DNA of 39,522 nt from JALHUB01 sp050010555. Lineage in GTDB: Bacteria; Chloroflexota; Dehalococcoidia; DSTF01; JALHUB01. Made by a program: the position numbers and the translations under genes. Every line of letters begins with the position of its first letter. Positions within the stretch are counted from its first letter, which is position 1. This document shows, one piece after another, positions 7,476 to 14,967 of this stretch. The stretch lies in assembly GCA_050010555.1 (NCBI GenBank), contig JBEKKV010000015.1, forward strand, positions 1-39,522. Reading direction: 5' to 3'. The notes beneath the pieces were generated by a model, which saw only the letters and a program-made list of their open reading frames with translations, did no database searches and was not told where the DNA came from.

Positions 7476-8765
7476 GTGGCAGGAGATTGTTTTCTCGTAG
7501 AGGGCGGCCACCGCCTGGAGGGCAGCGTGCGCGTGAGCGGCAACAAGAACGCCGCAATCCACGCTCTGGCGGCGACGCTCCTTACGTCTGACGATTGTTA
7601 CTTGGAGAACGTTCCGGAGATCCAGGACGTTCGCTTCATGGTGGAGATCCTGCGCGCGCTGGGGGCGACGGTGGAGTACACTTCGTCGTCGTCGCTGCGG
7701 GTGAAGGCGGACGGCGTCGACAAGCTGGAGGCGCCGAGCGATCTGGCGACGCACTTGCGGGGCAGTTTCCTGGTGATGGGGCCGCTGCTCGCGCGTTTCG
7801 GCGAGGCGACTTGCTTCCCGCCCGGCGGCGACATCATCGGGCTGCGCCCGGTCAACGTGCATCTCGACGGCTTTCGTCGCCTTAACGCCACAGTCGGCCG
7901 TGACGGCGACAGGTACACGGCCCGCACGCAGCGACTGCGCGGCAGCCGGATATTCCTCGATTACCCGAGCGTTCTCGGCACGCAGAACCTGATCCTGGCG
8001 GCAACGCTGGCGGAGGGCAAAACCACGCTGGTCAACGCGGCCGCCGAGCCGGAGATCGAGAGTCTAGTAGAGATGCTGACGCACATGGGGGCGTGCATCT
8101 CCGGCGCCGGCAGGCACACAATCGAGATCGAGGGTGTCGGCGAGCTGCACGGCGCCCGTCACACGATCATTCCCGACCGCATCGAGTCGGGCACATTCGC
8201 GATCGCGGCGGCCGCGACCGGAGGCGACGTTGAGATCCTGGAGGGCGTGCCGCGTCAACTCGACGCCCTGATCTGGAAGCTGGAGGAGGCCGGCGTCGAG
8301 GTGAAAGAGACGGATGAGAGGCTGCACGTGACGAGCACTGGGTCGCTGCGTGCGATAAACGCTCAGGCGGTGCCGTATCCGGGTCTGGCGACCGACCTGC
8401 AGGCGCCACTGGCGGCGCTGCTGACACAGGCGCGCGGCGTGAGCTCGATCTATGAGCGAGTCTTCGAAAACCGCATGCTCTACGTGGGAGAGCTACGGAA
8501 GATGGGCGCGGAGGTGATCACGTCGGGGACGACGGTTATTGTAAATGGGCCGACGCCGCTGTTCGCGGCGAACGTGCGCGCGGTCGACCTGCGGGCCGGC
8601 GCGGCGCTCGTGCTGGCGGCGCTGACAGCGGACGGCGAATCGGAAATCGGCGACATATTCCATTTGGACCGCGGCTACGAGCGGTTCGACGAGAAGCTGA
8701 GGTCGCTGGGAGGCCGCGTGCAGCGCACCAGGGCGCCGGCGCGGAAAGAAGCTGGGGGAAGCTAA
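7476..8765 (+). CDS. murA: UDP-N-acetylglucosamine 1-carboxyvinyltransferase, Asp-type
   Basis: MurA transfers enolpyruvate from PEP to UDP-GlcNAc, the first committed step of peptidoglycan synthesis. The N-terminal motif EGSVRVSGNKNAA carries the conserved lysine. The active-site loop reads PPGGDIIGLRPV. The residue that is the PEP-reactive cysteine of E. coli MurA (C115) is aspartate here (D119, codon 7830-7832), as in Mycobacterium and Chlamydia, where the change makes the enzyme insensitive to fosfomycin. The end motif HIDRGYER is present as HLDRGYERFDEKL. From GTG 7476 the protein has 429 residues, close to the family norm; an in-frame ATG at 7431 would add 15 atypical residues. The stop overlaps the next start (TAATG), implying coupling with the mreB homologue. 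Confidence 0.93.
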   Translation: MAGDCFLVEGGHRLEGSVRVSGNKNAAIHALAATLLTSDDCYLENVPEIQDVRFMVEILRALGATVEYTSSSSLRVKADGVDKLEAPSDLATHLRGSFLVMGPLLARFGEATCFPPGGDIIGLRPVNVHLDGFRRLNATVGRDGDRYTARTQRLRGSRIFLDYPSVLGTQNLILAATLAEGKTTLVNAAAEPEIESLVEMLTHMGACISGAGRHTIEIEGVGELHGARHTIIPDRIESGTFAIAAAATGGDVEILEGVPRQLDALIWKLEEAGVEVKETDERLHVTSTGSLRAINAQAVPYPGLATDLQAPLAALLTQARGVSSIYERVFENRMLYVGELRKMGAEVITSGTTVIVNGPTPLFAANVRAVDLRAGAALVLAALTADGESEIGDIFHLDRGYERFDEKLRSLGGRVQRTRAPARKEAGGS

Positions 8766-9796
8766 TGCTCACAAAGAGACTGGGAATTGACCTGGGGACA
8801 GCTAACGTGTTGGTGTACGCACGCGGGAAGGGCATTGTCATCAACGAGCCATCAGTGGTGGCGCTGGCAACTCGCGACAACACCGTGGTCGCGGTCGGCG
8901 AGGCCGCGCGGTCGATGATCGGGCGAACGCCGGGCAGCATCTCGGTGATCCGGCCGATGCGCGACGGCGTCATCGCGGACTACCTCATAACGGAGGCGAT
9001 GCTGCGCTACTTCATCAGCCGGGCGCTGGGCCGGATGCATCTGATCAAGCCGGAGGTGATGGTGTGCATCCCCGCCGGCGTCACGAGCGTCGAACAGAGG
9101 GCGGTGCGGGACGCGGCGGAGCAGGCGGGCGCACGACGGCCGGCGCATCTGGTGCCCGAGCCGCTGGCGGCGGCGATCGGCGCCGGGATACCCGTGGCCT
9201 CGGCGAGCGGCAACATGATCGTCGATATCGGCGGCGGGCGAGCCGAGGCGGCGATCATCTCCATGTACGGCATTGTCGTCAGCGAGTCGATCCGGGTGGC
9301 TGGCGACCGGCTGGATGATGCCGTCGCGGCCTACGTTAAGCGGCGGCACAACCTCGTCATCGGCGACCGGACGGCAGAGGAGGCGAAGATCACCATCGGC
9401 AGCGCTTTGCCGCTGGAGGAGGACCTGACGATGGACATCCGCGGTCGAGACCAGATAACGGGCCTCCCGAAGACGATCGTTATCACTTCGCACGAGATAA
9501 CGCAGGCGATCCAGGACTGCCTGGCGAGCATTGTGCAGGCGGTGCGCTCGGTGCTGGAGCGGACGGCGCCGGAGCTGGCCTCGGACGTGATAGACAGGGG
9601 CATTGTGCTGACGGGCGGAGGCGCTTTGCTGCGCAACATTGACGTGCTGCTGACGCAGGAGACGGGCGTGCCTTGCCACGTCGCCGAGAACCCGATGAAC
9701 TGCACGGCGATCGGCGCCGGCGCGGCACTGGAGCACCTGGACGTGATCAAGCGCAGCCTGCCGACGGAAGAGGAATCGCTCGTCGCGAGCCTGTGA
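8765..9796 (+). CDS. mreB: MreB-family rod-shape actin homologue
   Basis: MreB polymerises under the inner membrane and guides lateral wall synthesis. The 343-residue protein shows the first phosphate motif (GIDLGTANVLVYARGKGIVINEP, from residue 7), an IRVAGDRLDDAVAAYVKRRHNL segment, ERTAEE-like DRTAEEAKI, and an adenosine motif (GIVLTGGGALLRNID). The second phosphate motif, normally DIGGGTTE, reads DIGGGRAE (155-161). The conserved Thr is Arg159, while the catalytic-position Glu161 is kept. This could mean altered nucleotide handling or an Mbl-like paralogue. The ATG overlaps the murA stop by 1 nt, so the two wall-related genes form a unit. No mreC or mreD follows. Confidence 0.9.
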   Translation: MLTKRLGIDLGTANVLVYARGKGIVINEPSVVALATRDNTVVAVGEAARSMIGRTPGSISVIRPMRDGVIADYLITEAMLRYFISRALGRMHLIKPEVMVCIPAGVTSVEQRAVRDAAEQAGARRPAHLVPEPLAAAIGAGIPVASASGNMIVDIGGGRAEAAIISMYGIVVSESIRVAGDRLDDAVAAYVKRRHNLVIGDRTAEEAKITIGSALPLEEDLTMDIRGRDQITGLPKTIVITSHEITQAIQDCLASIVQAVRSVLERTAPELASDVIDRGIVLTGGGALLRNIDVLLTQETGVPCHVAENPMNCTAIGAGAALEHLDVIKRSLPTEEESLVASL

Positions 9797-9808
9797 CCTG
9801 ACAGGTCG

Positions 9809-10444
9809 CTAGGGGATAGCGCCCTTCAGGTAGTAGGTCATGCTCTGGAGGGCGAGCACCGGCTCGATGTCCTTTAGCTGCGTTCCTTCTGGCACCCGCA
9901 GCGCAACGGGCGCGTAGTTGAGGATCCCCCTGACGCCGGCGGCCACCAGCGTGTCGGCGACCTCCTGAGCGGCGGAAGCGCTCACCGCGACGATGCCGAT
10001 GGCGGCCGGGCTGCTCTGGAGGAATTGCGGCAGGTTCTTCACGTTGTAGACTTTGACGCCGCCGATTGATCTGCCTACGGCGTCGTTGTGTGCATCGAAA
10101 GCGGCGACGATCTTGAAGCCCTCCGGCGCAAATCCCCTGTAACTGAGGATGGCACGGCCCAGGTTGCCGACGCCGACCAGCACCATCGACCACTCCTGGT
10201 CGAGGCCGAGGATTCGCCGCAGTTCGCATGCCAGGCGCTGCACGTTGTAGCCGCGGCCCTGCTTGCCAAAGCGCCCAAAGTAGCTCAGGTCTTTGCGGAT
10301 CTGGGCGGGCGTCACTCCCAGCTCATCGCCGAGCTCCTGGGAGCTCACCACCTGGCGTCCGTGGCTTTCGAGCGCGGCGAGCGTACGCGCGTAAACGGGA
10401 AGGCGATCGACGACGACCTCCGGCACGCCGAGTAGCGTCGTCAT
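9809..10444 (-). CDS. rex: Redox-sensing transcriptional repressor Rex
   Basis: Rex binds DNA when the NADH/NAD+ ratio is low and releases it when NADH rises, de-repressing respiratory and fermentative genes. The N-terminal winged helix (about residues 10-65) includes the family motif QIRKDLSYFGRFGKQGRGY. The Rossmann domain starts with VLVGVGNLGRAI (GVGNLG at 91-96). The C-terminal swap helix ends in MTYYLKGAIP. ATG 10444 was chosen because AAAGGA precedes it and it gives 211 residues, the family norm. An upstream ATG at 10531 falls inside the predicted operator. The gene is convergent with mreB, 12 bp away. Confidence 0.95.
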   Translation of the reverse strand: MTTLLGVPEVVVDRLPVYARTLAALESHGRQVVSSQELGDELGVTPAQIRKDLSYFGRFGKQGRGYNVQRLACELRRILGLDQEWSMVLVGVGNLGRAILSYRGFAPEGFKIVAAFDAHNDAVGRSIGGVKVYNVKNLPQFLQSSPAAIGIVAVSASAAQEVADTLVAAGVRGILNYAPVALRVPEGTQLKDIEPVLALQSMTYYLKGAIP

Positions 10445-10522
10445 CGTTTTCCTTTGAAGAAGCGCGGCCGTTGAAGGAGCGCCCGGTTCGTCGGGCGATT
10501 GGCCCGCGCCGCCTGTGGATCG

Positions 10523-10542
10523 ATTGCGCATTTCGGCACAAT
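10523..10542 (-). promoter_or_regulatory. Rex-type operator at the rex promoter
   Basis: Read on the rex strand, this 20-bp site is ATTGTGC-N6-GCGCAAT. The 7-bp arms are inverted repeats with a single mismatch, and the core fits the TTGTG-N8-CACAA style of Rex operators except for one base. It starts directly after the predicted -10 (10543-10548) and therefore covers the predicted start point near 10536, the classic place for repressor binding. Autoregulation of rex is known in several bacteria. Confidence 0.65.
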
Positions 10543-10570
10543 GTTATCATCGCCGTTCGAATGGAGTCAA
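10543..10570 (-). promoter_or_regulatory. Predicted sigma70-type promoter of rex
   Basis: On the minus strand a -35 box TTGACT (10570-10565) and a -10 box GATAAC (10548-10543) are 16 nt apart. Transcription would start near 10536, about 90 nt before the rex ATG, inside the operator described separately. Confidence 0.55.
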
Positions 10571-10601
10571 CGAAATCGGCAGTCCGACGACGTGCAGGGG
10601 G

Positions 10602-10841
10602 CTACGAGAAGAGGCGGGCGCAGGCGGGCCCGAGGAGAGCGAGGAGGAGGAGGACGAGGACTACGACGACGAGCGCGCGCCAGACGTAGTTAGTCCCGCG
10701 CTCCGGCTCGACGCCGTAGTAGCCGGCCTCGGAGAGGTCGAAATCCGGGTGCGTCGGGTCGTTGGGGTCCAGTTCCCAGCCTTCGCCTTCGGGCTCGCCC
10801 TCGTCATCGTAGCCGGGTTCGCCTTCGTCGGTTGGGAGCAT
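10602..10841 (-). CDS. Small acidic single-span membrane protein, unknown function
   Basis: A 79-residue protein of unknown function. The first half is very acidic and Gly/Pro-rich (EGEPGYDDEGEPEGEGWELD), with no cysteines. The second half has one membrane helix (about residues 53-73, WRALVVVVLVLLLLALLG), followed by a five-residue tail. This tail-anchored layout leaves the acidic part in the cytoplasm if the protein is C-terminally inserted. The gene begins 2 nt after the stop of the metallopeptidase gene, so the two are co-transcribed and probably translationally coupled. It may be a partner or membrane tether of that enzyme (inference). Confidence 0.65.
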   Translation of the reverse strand: MLPTDEGEPGYDDEGEPEGEGWELDPNDPTHPDFDLSEAGYYGVEPERGTNYVWRALVVVVLVLLLLALLGPACARLFS

Positions 10842-10843
10842 GG

Positions 10844-11212
10844 CTAATAGGCGCCCATTTGTCGCAGGGTCTCGTCGTCGATGCCGAAGTGGTGGGCGAT
10901 CTCGTGGCGGAAGACGTGGCCTACCTTCTCGACGATCTCCTCGCTGTTGCGGCAGGAGAGCTCGATAGGGCGCTGGTAGATGATTATGCGGTCCGGCGGG
11001 ACGAAATTGTACCAGATGCCGCGTCGGGTCTGGGGCACGCCGCGATAGAGGCCGAGCAGCGTCTGGCCGCGGCGGGCGCCGGAGACGCGCAGGTCATCGG
11101 CGCTGGGATAGTCTTCGACTTCGACGTCTATGTTCGAGAGACGCTCGCGGAACTGCTCCGGCAGCTCTTCCAGTGCCCTCTCGACAAGCTCTTCAAATTG
11201 TCCTCGTTCCAT
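10844..11212 (-). CDS. Minimal zinc metallopeptidase (zincin_1 family)
   Basis: A 122-residue protein of the small metallopeptidase family (zincin_1, formerly DUF1025). The zinc motif HEIAHHFGIDD is at residues 103-113, where the two histidines of HExxH and the downstream Asp are the likely ligands. The N-terminal MERGQFEELVERALEELPEQF is typical of the family. Substrates are unknown; the domain is one of the smallest zincin folds. The gene begins only 9 nt after an extended -10 element, which suggests a nearly leaderless message. It leads a two-gene unit with the small acidic membrane protein downstream. Confidence 0.85.
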   Translation of the reverse strand: MERGQFEELVERALEELPEQFRERLSNIDVEVEDYPSADDLRVSGARRGQTLLGLYRGVPQTRRGIWYNFVPPDRIIIYQRPIELSCRNSEEIVEKVGHVFRHEIAHHFGIDDETLRQMGAY

Positions 11213-11221
11213 GGCAGAACG

Positions 11222-11230
11222 ATCATATCA
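11222..11230 (-). promoter_or_regulatory. Extended -10 promoter of the metallopeptidase gene
   Basis: On the minus strand the sequence is TGA-TATGAT, an extended -10 (TGN plus TANNNT), ending 9 nt before the ATG at 11212. The predicted start point leaves an untranslated leader of only a few nucleotides. No Shine-Dalgarno sequence is present. Confidence 0.45.
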
Positions 11231-11292
11231 CAGTCTAAACGAAATTGCGGGAGCGAAAGCGCTTTGCTAGGATGCGGTCGAAGGAAACAGCG

Positions 11293-11771
11293 TTGCCGGT
11301 CTATCAGGAAGAGCTTCCAATGCCAGCCTGGTTTCAGTCCATACTGCTGGCCAGTCTGGCGGCGATCGTTTTTGCCATCATCTTACCCGCCTTCAAAGGC
11401 TTCGCCGGCGCGGGCGCCTTCGCTGTCTACTGTCTGGCGATGACCGTCGCGCTCGGGCTCATGGTTTTCGCGATCATAACGTTTCGCTATCTGAAGATAG
11501 TCGTCGGCGACGGGCAAGTGCGATTCGGCTTCGGCTTGCTACGAAAATCGATCCCCTTGGAATGGATAAAGTCGTACGAGGCGAAGCGCTACAACTGGCT
11601 GATTTATGGCGGTTGGGGGATACGCTTCTCGCTTGGTGGACGGCGCGCCTGGAGCGTTCGGGTGTTCCGGAGGGCGTGGAGCTTACCGTTGAGGAAGGCA
11701 GACGGGTGCGACGCTACTTTGTCTCTTCCCGTTACCCCGAGCGTCTTGTCGAAGCCGTAGGAGGTCGCTGA
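11293..11771 (+). pseudogene. Membrane protein gene interrupted by a 1-nt frameshift
   Basis: The first frame encodes about 120 good residues: a short N-terminus (PVYQEELPMPAWFQ), two membrane helices, then a PH-like soluble part ending ...RFSLGGRRAWSV. It then turns into an implausible Arg/Ser-rich tail. In the +1-shifted frame the next bases read GVPEGVELTVEEGRRVRRYFVSSRYPERLVEAV, which restores a sensible ending at TAG... 11769-11771. Adding one C near 11658-11660 (GTTCGGG to GTTCCGGG) rejoins both halves as AWSVPGVPEGVEL. Either a real disabling mutation or a sequencing slip explains this. TTG 11293 is preferred as start because AAGGA lies 7 nt upstream. The function is unknown. The restored end overlaps the convergent methyltransferase gene by about 89 bp. 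Confidence 0.7.
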
Positions 11772-12552
11772 GGTCTTCCTTGTGAAGGGTGGCGACAACG
11801 ACGTCCGCCGCTGACGGAAAGCGCGAGGCAAGGCGGTCTACGACGCGGAAGACGGCGTCGGAAGCACGGAACGGCAGCGCCTCCAGGAGCTCGCGCCAGG
11901 GCGGCAGGAACAGGAACATCGACACGCCATGGGCGCGGGCAAGTCGCAACTCCCCGTTGGCGAGGCCGGTCACCAGCCGGTAGCTGCCGACGAACGTGTG
12001 GTCGGTCGGGATGCGCCAGAAATGGTAGCGCTGCGGCGTCTCGACGTGGAAGGCTCGTCCGAGGTCGTGCATCGCCCTGCCGATGCGACAGGAGATGCTC
12101 TCGTAGTTGGCTAGCGCTACGACGAAGTGGCCGCCGGGCCTGAGCACTCGCGCGACCTCGCTGACGAAGACGTCTTTTTCGGCGAAGTGGTCCATTGCGC
12201 CCTGGCACATCACTACGTCGAATGTAGCGCTGCGAAAGGGGAGCGCTTCGGCGATGCCGCGGGCAAAGCGCACCTTCCTGTGGACCTGATAGAAGCGGTA
12301 CTGGCCGAGGCGCATCATCTGGTCGGAGGCATCGATACCGTAGGCCTTCCAGCCATGGAGCGCCAGTCGCGCCGCCTGCATGCCCAGCCCGCAGCCGACA
12401 TCGAGAAGGCGAAGCGTCCCATCGCCGCTCAGGCGCTGCACCGCTTCGAAGACGGCCCGCTCGGTGCGATGGAGATAGAAGGAGGTCTGGCGGTCGTTGA
12501 AGACGGTGAACTGCTCTATGCGGTAATCGATGTCGGGCTTGACGGCTTGCAT
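11683..12552 (-). CDS. SAM-dependent class I methyltransferase
   Basis: A 289-residue protein with a Methyltransf_11-type core. Motif I is LLDVGCGLGMQAA (49-61), the acidic residue ending strand 2 is in YGIDASD (71-77), motif II is FDVVMCQGAMDHF, and motif III is ARVLRPGGHFVVALAN. The C-terminal third (about 180-260) is an added region seen in small-molecule and lipid methyltransferases. The substrate cannot be inferred. The last about 30 residues are polar and overlap the restored end of the convergent membrane protein gene, so the true C-terminus may be affected by a sequence error there. It is transcribed divergently from ogt. Confidence 0.85.
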   Translation of the reverse strand: MQAVKPDIDYRIEQFTVFNDRQTSFYLHRTERAVFEAVQRLSGDGTLRLLDVGCGLGMQAARLALHGWKAYGIDASDQMMRLGQYRFYQVHRKVRFARGIAEALPFRSATFDVVMCQGAMDHFAEKDVFVSEVARVLRPGGHFVVALANYESISCRIGRAMHDLGRAFHVETPQRYHFWRIPTDHTFVGSYRLVTGLANGELRLARAHGVSMFLFLPPWRELLEALPFRASDAVFRVVDRLASRFPSAADVVVATLHKEDLSDLLRLRQDARGNGKRQSSVAPVCLPQR

Positions 12553-12697
12553 CCTGCGTCGCCTTTCGCGGATTCAGAAGACGAATTTACCATTTATCGA
12601 ATAGAATCGCAAACCGAGCGAACAGGGGCGTCGGAGCCTTGCGCCGTCGACGGCGCGGGGGCATACTGGCACCGAGACCGACAAGGGAGGGAGACGA

Positions 12698-13180
12698 ATG
12701 GATTTCGATGTGGTCAGGACTGACCTCGGTTGGATCGGTTTCGGCTTAAGCGAGCGCGGTCTTCGCATCACGACGATGCCGATGGCAACGCGCGAGGCGG
12801 TGGAGGAGGAGCTACGCGTTCGCGGCGCAGCGACGCCGGTGGCGGATCCTGGCGAGTGGCCGGAACGGCTTTGCAGTTGCGCGCGCGGGGACGACTGGTC
12901 GCCGAATGGCGACATCGACCTGTCGCAGGGGACGGAGTTCCAGCGCCGCGTCTGGCGTGCGCTCCTCGATATCCCGCGCGGCGAGACGCGGACGTACAAG
13001 CAGGTGGCCGAGCAGATCGGGCGGCCGGGGGCGGCGCGGGCCGTCGGGCAGGCGGTGGGCGCCAATCCAATGCCGATCGTGGTGCCCTGCCACCGCGTTG
13101 TGGCGCAGAACGGACTGGGCGGCTTCGGGGGCGGCCTGCCGTTGAAGAAGCGGCTGCTGCGGCTGGAAGCGTCCTCTTAG
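12698..13180 (+). CDS. ogt: Methylated-DNA--protein-cysteine methyltransferase
   Basis: This suicide DNA-repair protein removes alkyl groups from O6-alkylguanine by transferring them to its own cysteine. The acceptor is C131 in VVPCHRVVAQNGLGGF. The DNA-binding helix-turn-helix is visible just before it (GETRTYKQVAEQIGRPGAARAVGQAVGANP), including the arginine that flips the base. At 160 residues it matches Ogt-type enzymes, with a shortened N-terminal domain. AGGGAGG lies 6 nt upstream of the ATG. It stands alone between a divergent methyltransferase and a convergent small gene. Confidence 0.93.
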   Translation: MDFDVVRTDLGWIGFGLSERGLRITTMPMATREAVEEELRVRGAATPVADPGEWPERLCSCARGDDWSPNGDIDLSQGTEFQRRVWRALLDIPRGETRTYKQVAEQIGRPGAARAVGQAVGANPMPIVVPCHRVVAQNGLGGFGGGLPLKKRLLRLEASS

Positions 13181-13195
13181 CTCCGCCGACGCCTC

Positions 13196-13426
13196 CTAGG
13201 GCGGCTCGATGCGTACTGTGCCGCCCATCCTCTCTCTAAGGACAGCCGCAGCTTCTTCGTGACGCTCCTCCGGCACGATCACGCGGCAGCGGGAAGGTGA
13301 GACGCCGAGAAAAGAGACGGCGTCGGAAGGCTGGATTATCGCTGGTATCCCCGCTTCGCGTAGGAGTTCGCACCACATTTCGGCGGTGAGTTGATCAGGC
13401 GCCGTGGCCAGGTTCTTCCACTTCAA
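13196..13426 (-). CDS. Small DUF2007-like putative signal-transducing protein
   Basis: A 76-residue protein resembling the DUF2007 family. It has a core of WKNLATAPDQLTAEMWCELL, then REAGIPAIIQ, and ends with CRVIVPEERHEEAAAVLRERM. The alternating strand-helix pattern (beta-alpha-beta, then beta-alpha) is that of a small ferredoxin-like or PII-like fold. The start is taken as TTG 13426, because a GGAG is suitably placed upstream and the family similarity begins there. The longer upstream ORF in this frame has no protein-like character. The function is unknown. It is convergent with ogt, 15 bp away. Confidence 0.6.
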   Translation of the reverse strand: MKWKNLATAPDQLTAEMWCELLREAGIPAIIQPSDAVSFLGVSPSRCRVIVPEERHEEAAAVLRERMGGTVRIEPP

Positions 13427-13518
13427 GGGGCAGTTTCTCCGCGAACGTTTTTCGCTCCTGCAATAGATGTTTGCACGCGGGAAGGCGTCGGGCAAGAGGG
13501 CGCAGTGGGCGATGGAGT

Positions 13519-14793
13519 CTAAGTTCCGGCCTGGCGTCGCCAGAGCATGCCGCCGCCCGTCAGGACGAGAACGATGACGAGCGAGACCATTCGATGGGCG
13601 AAGACTGTAATGCGCGCGTCCTGCATCAGGTCTTCGGGCAGCACGGCCAGCGAGAAGGCGTGTCGCACAAGAAGGAGCGGCGTTTGCAGCGCTGGGAATT
13701 CCCAGGCGGCAAAGCCGGCGACGAAGAGCCCTGCAACTGCAGCAAACCAGAGCGCCGCTGCCGGAACGACTCGCAGCCACTGCAGGCGACGGGGCAGCAG
13801 CAACGAGGGGATGCCATCGGGCGAAAACGCTGTGACGACCGCCAGGGCCGTGGCCAGGAGGGCGCTTTGATAGATGAGAAAGCTGTCTTCGCAGCGCGTC
13901 GGAGCAAACTTTTTCTTGAAGCGGTTGAGCAGCCGGAAGCTGTAGACGACGTTAGCGCAACTGTAGCAGGCGGCGGCCAGCGCCCGCGCCAGACGGAAAC
14001 GGCCGTAGGGCTGGCGACCGGCCGCGCCCTGCAAAGGCGAGACGCCGAGGCTGAAGAGGGCGTAGCCCTCGCGGCGGGCGGCTTCGCGGGCAGTGTCGAT
14101 TAGCAGCTCGCTGGTACCGAATGGGGCGTCTGAGCGTCGCGGCAACTCCTCGACGAGCATCATCATCCTAGCACGGGCCGGCGAGCAGACGATGACTCCG
14201 ACGATGCGCTCTCCGTGCCTGGCGATGAAGATACGCTTCTCCTCTCGCAATGCCAGAGGCCGCGAACGCAGGAGGAAAGCCATCGGCGAGCCCTTGCGCG
14301 CGCTCAACCACTCGTCGGAGACTTCTTCGATCTCTGCGTCGACGACGGGCGACCGCTCACGATACTCTTCGACGCAAACGCCGGCGCGTCGAGCGCGGTT
14401 GATGGGCCAGCGAGCCCGCTTGGCCCGGTCGCCCCGCGGCAACGGCTGTGACAGGTCGAACAGCGGCTCTTCGCCCACCTTCACCGGCTTGAGGCCAAGC
14501 TTCGATGCGACGCGAGCGACGCGGTCGGTCGCGCCGACTAAGACGAAACGCCAGCGGTGTCTCTGGCAGTATTCGGCGAAGGCGGTCAGGAGGGCCGGCA
14601 GATCGGGCTCGGCGCAGATGGGGTCGCCGCAGGCAACAGCGGTGCGACGGTGCAACTCAAAGGGGACGAAGCCGTCGATATCCGGCGATTCGAAATAGCG
14701 CCAGCCGTCGTACAGTGTCAACAGCGCCAGCCCGTTGTACGCATGCTGCCGGACTAGACGGAGGCGGCGGTCGGACGATGATTCTGCCACCAT
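13519..14793 (-). CDS. DUF2156-type (LPG-synthase C-domain-like) acyltransferase with C-terminal membrane helices
   Basis: A 424-residue protein. The N-terminal roughly 300 residues look like the DUF2156 region, a tandem GNAT fold of the phosphatidylglycerol lysyltransferase C-terminal type. Supporting segments are LTLYDGWRYFESPDIDGFVPFELHRRTAVACGDPI near the start, KVGEEPLFDL, WPINRARRAGV and YALFSLGVSPLQG. The C-terminus has three membrane helices (about 311-328, 342-364, 402-417), the reverse of canonical MprF, where membrane helices come first. It may aminoacylate or acylate a lipid, but no substrate can be read from the sequence. ATG 14793 is favoured because an extended -10 element lies 7 nt upstream (leaderless); an ATG at 14838 is possible. 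Confidence 0.7.
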   Translation of the reverse strand: MVAESSSDRRLRLVRQHAYNGLALLTLYDGWRYFESPDIDGFVPFELHRRTAVACGDPICAEPDLPALLTAFAEYCQRHRWRFVLVGATDRVARVASKLGLKPVKVGEEPLFDLSQPLPRGDRAKRARWPINRARRAGVCVEEYRERSPVVDAEIEEVSDEWLSARKGSPMAFLLRSRPLALREEKRIFIARHGERIVGVIVCSPARARMMMLVEELPRRSDAPFGTSELLIDTAREAARREGYALFSLGVSPLQGAAGRQPYGRFRLARALAAACYSCANVVYSFRLLNRFKKKFAPTRCEDSFLIYQSALLATALAVVTAFSPDGIPSLLLPRRLQWLRVVPAAALWFAAVAGLFVAGFAAWEFPALQTPLLLVRHAFSLAVLPEDLMQDARITVFAHRMVSLVIVLVLTGGGMLWRRQAGT

Positions 14794-14800
14794 GGCGATT

Positions 14801-14809
14801 ATCGTACCA
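14801..14809 (-). promoter_or_regulatory. Extended -10 promoter, leaderless start of the DUF2156 gene
   Basis: The minus strand reads TGG-TACGAT, then 7 nt, then ATG at 14793. With normal -10 to start-point spacing, transcription begins at or next to the A of the start codon. No Shine-Dalgarno sequence is present. Confidence 0.45.
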
Positions 14810-14967
14810 CATCCAGCCAGGCGAGTCGTAGCAGGCATTCGCCTGATCTTAGAAGAAACCTCCAGTTTCGATGGCTGTCGACCGCGGTCAACCTTGACCG
14901 GCGGCACGACATTACATAAAGTGAATCTGGTTCAGCATGCGGGCGGCGACAGCGACAGGAGTGGACT

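Noticed and set aside
10445..10531. N-terminal extension of Rex to 10531
   Set aside because: That start would lie inside the predicted operator and about 5 nt from the predicted transcript start, while ATG 10444 has a Shine-Dalgarno and the family-typical N-terminus.
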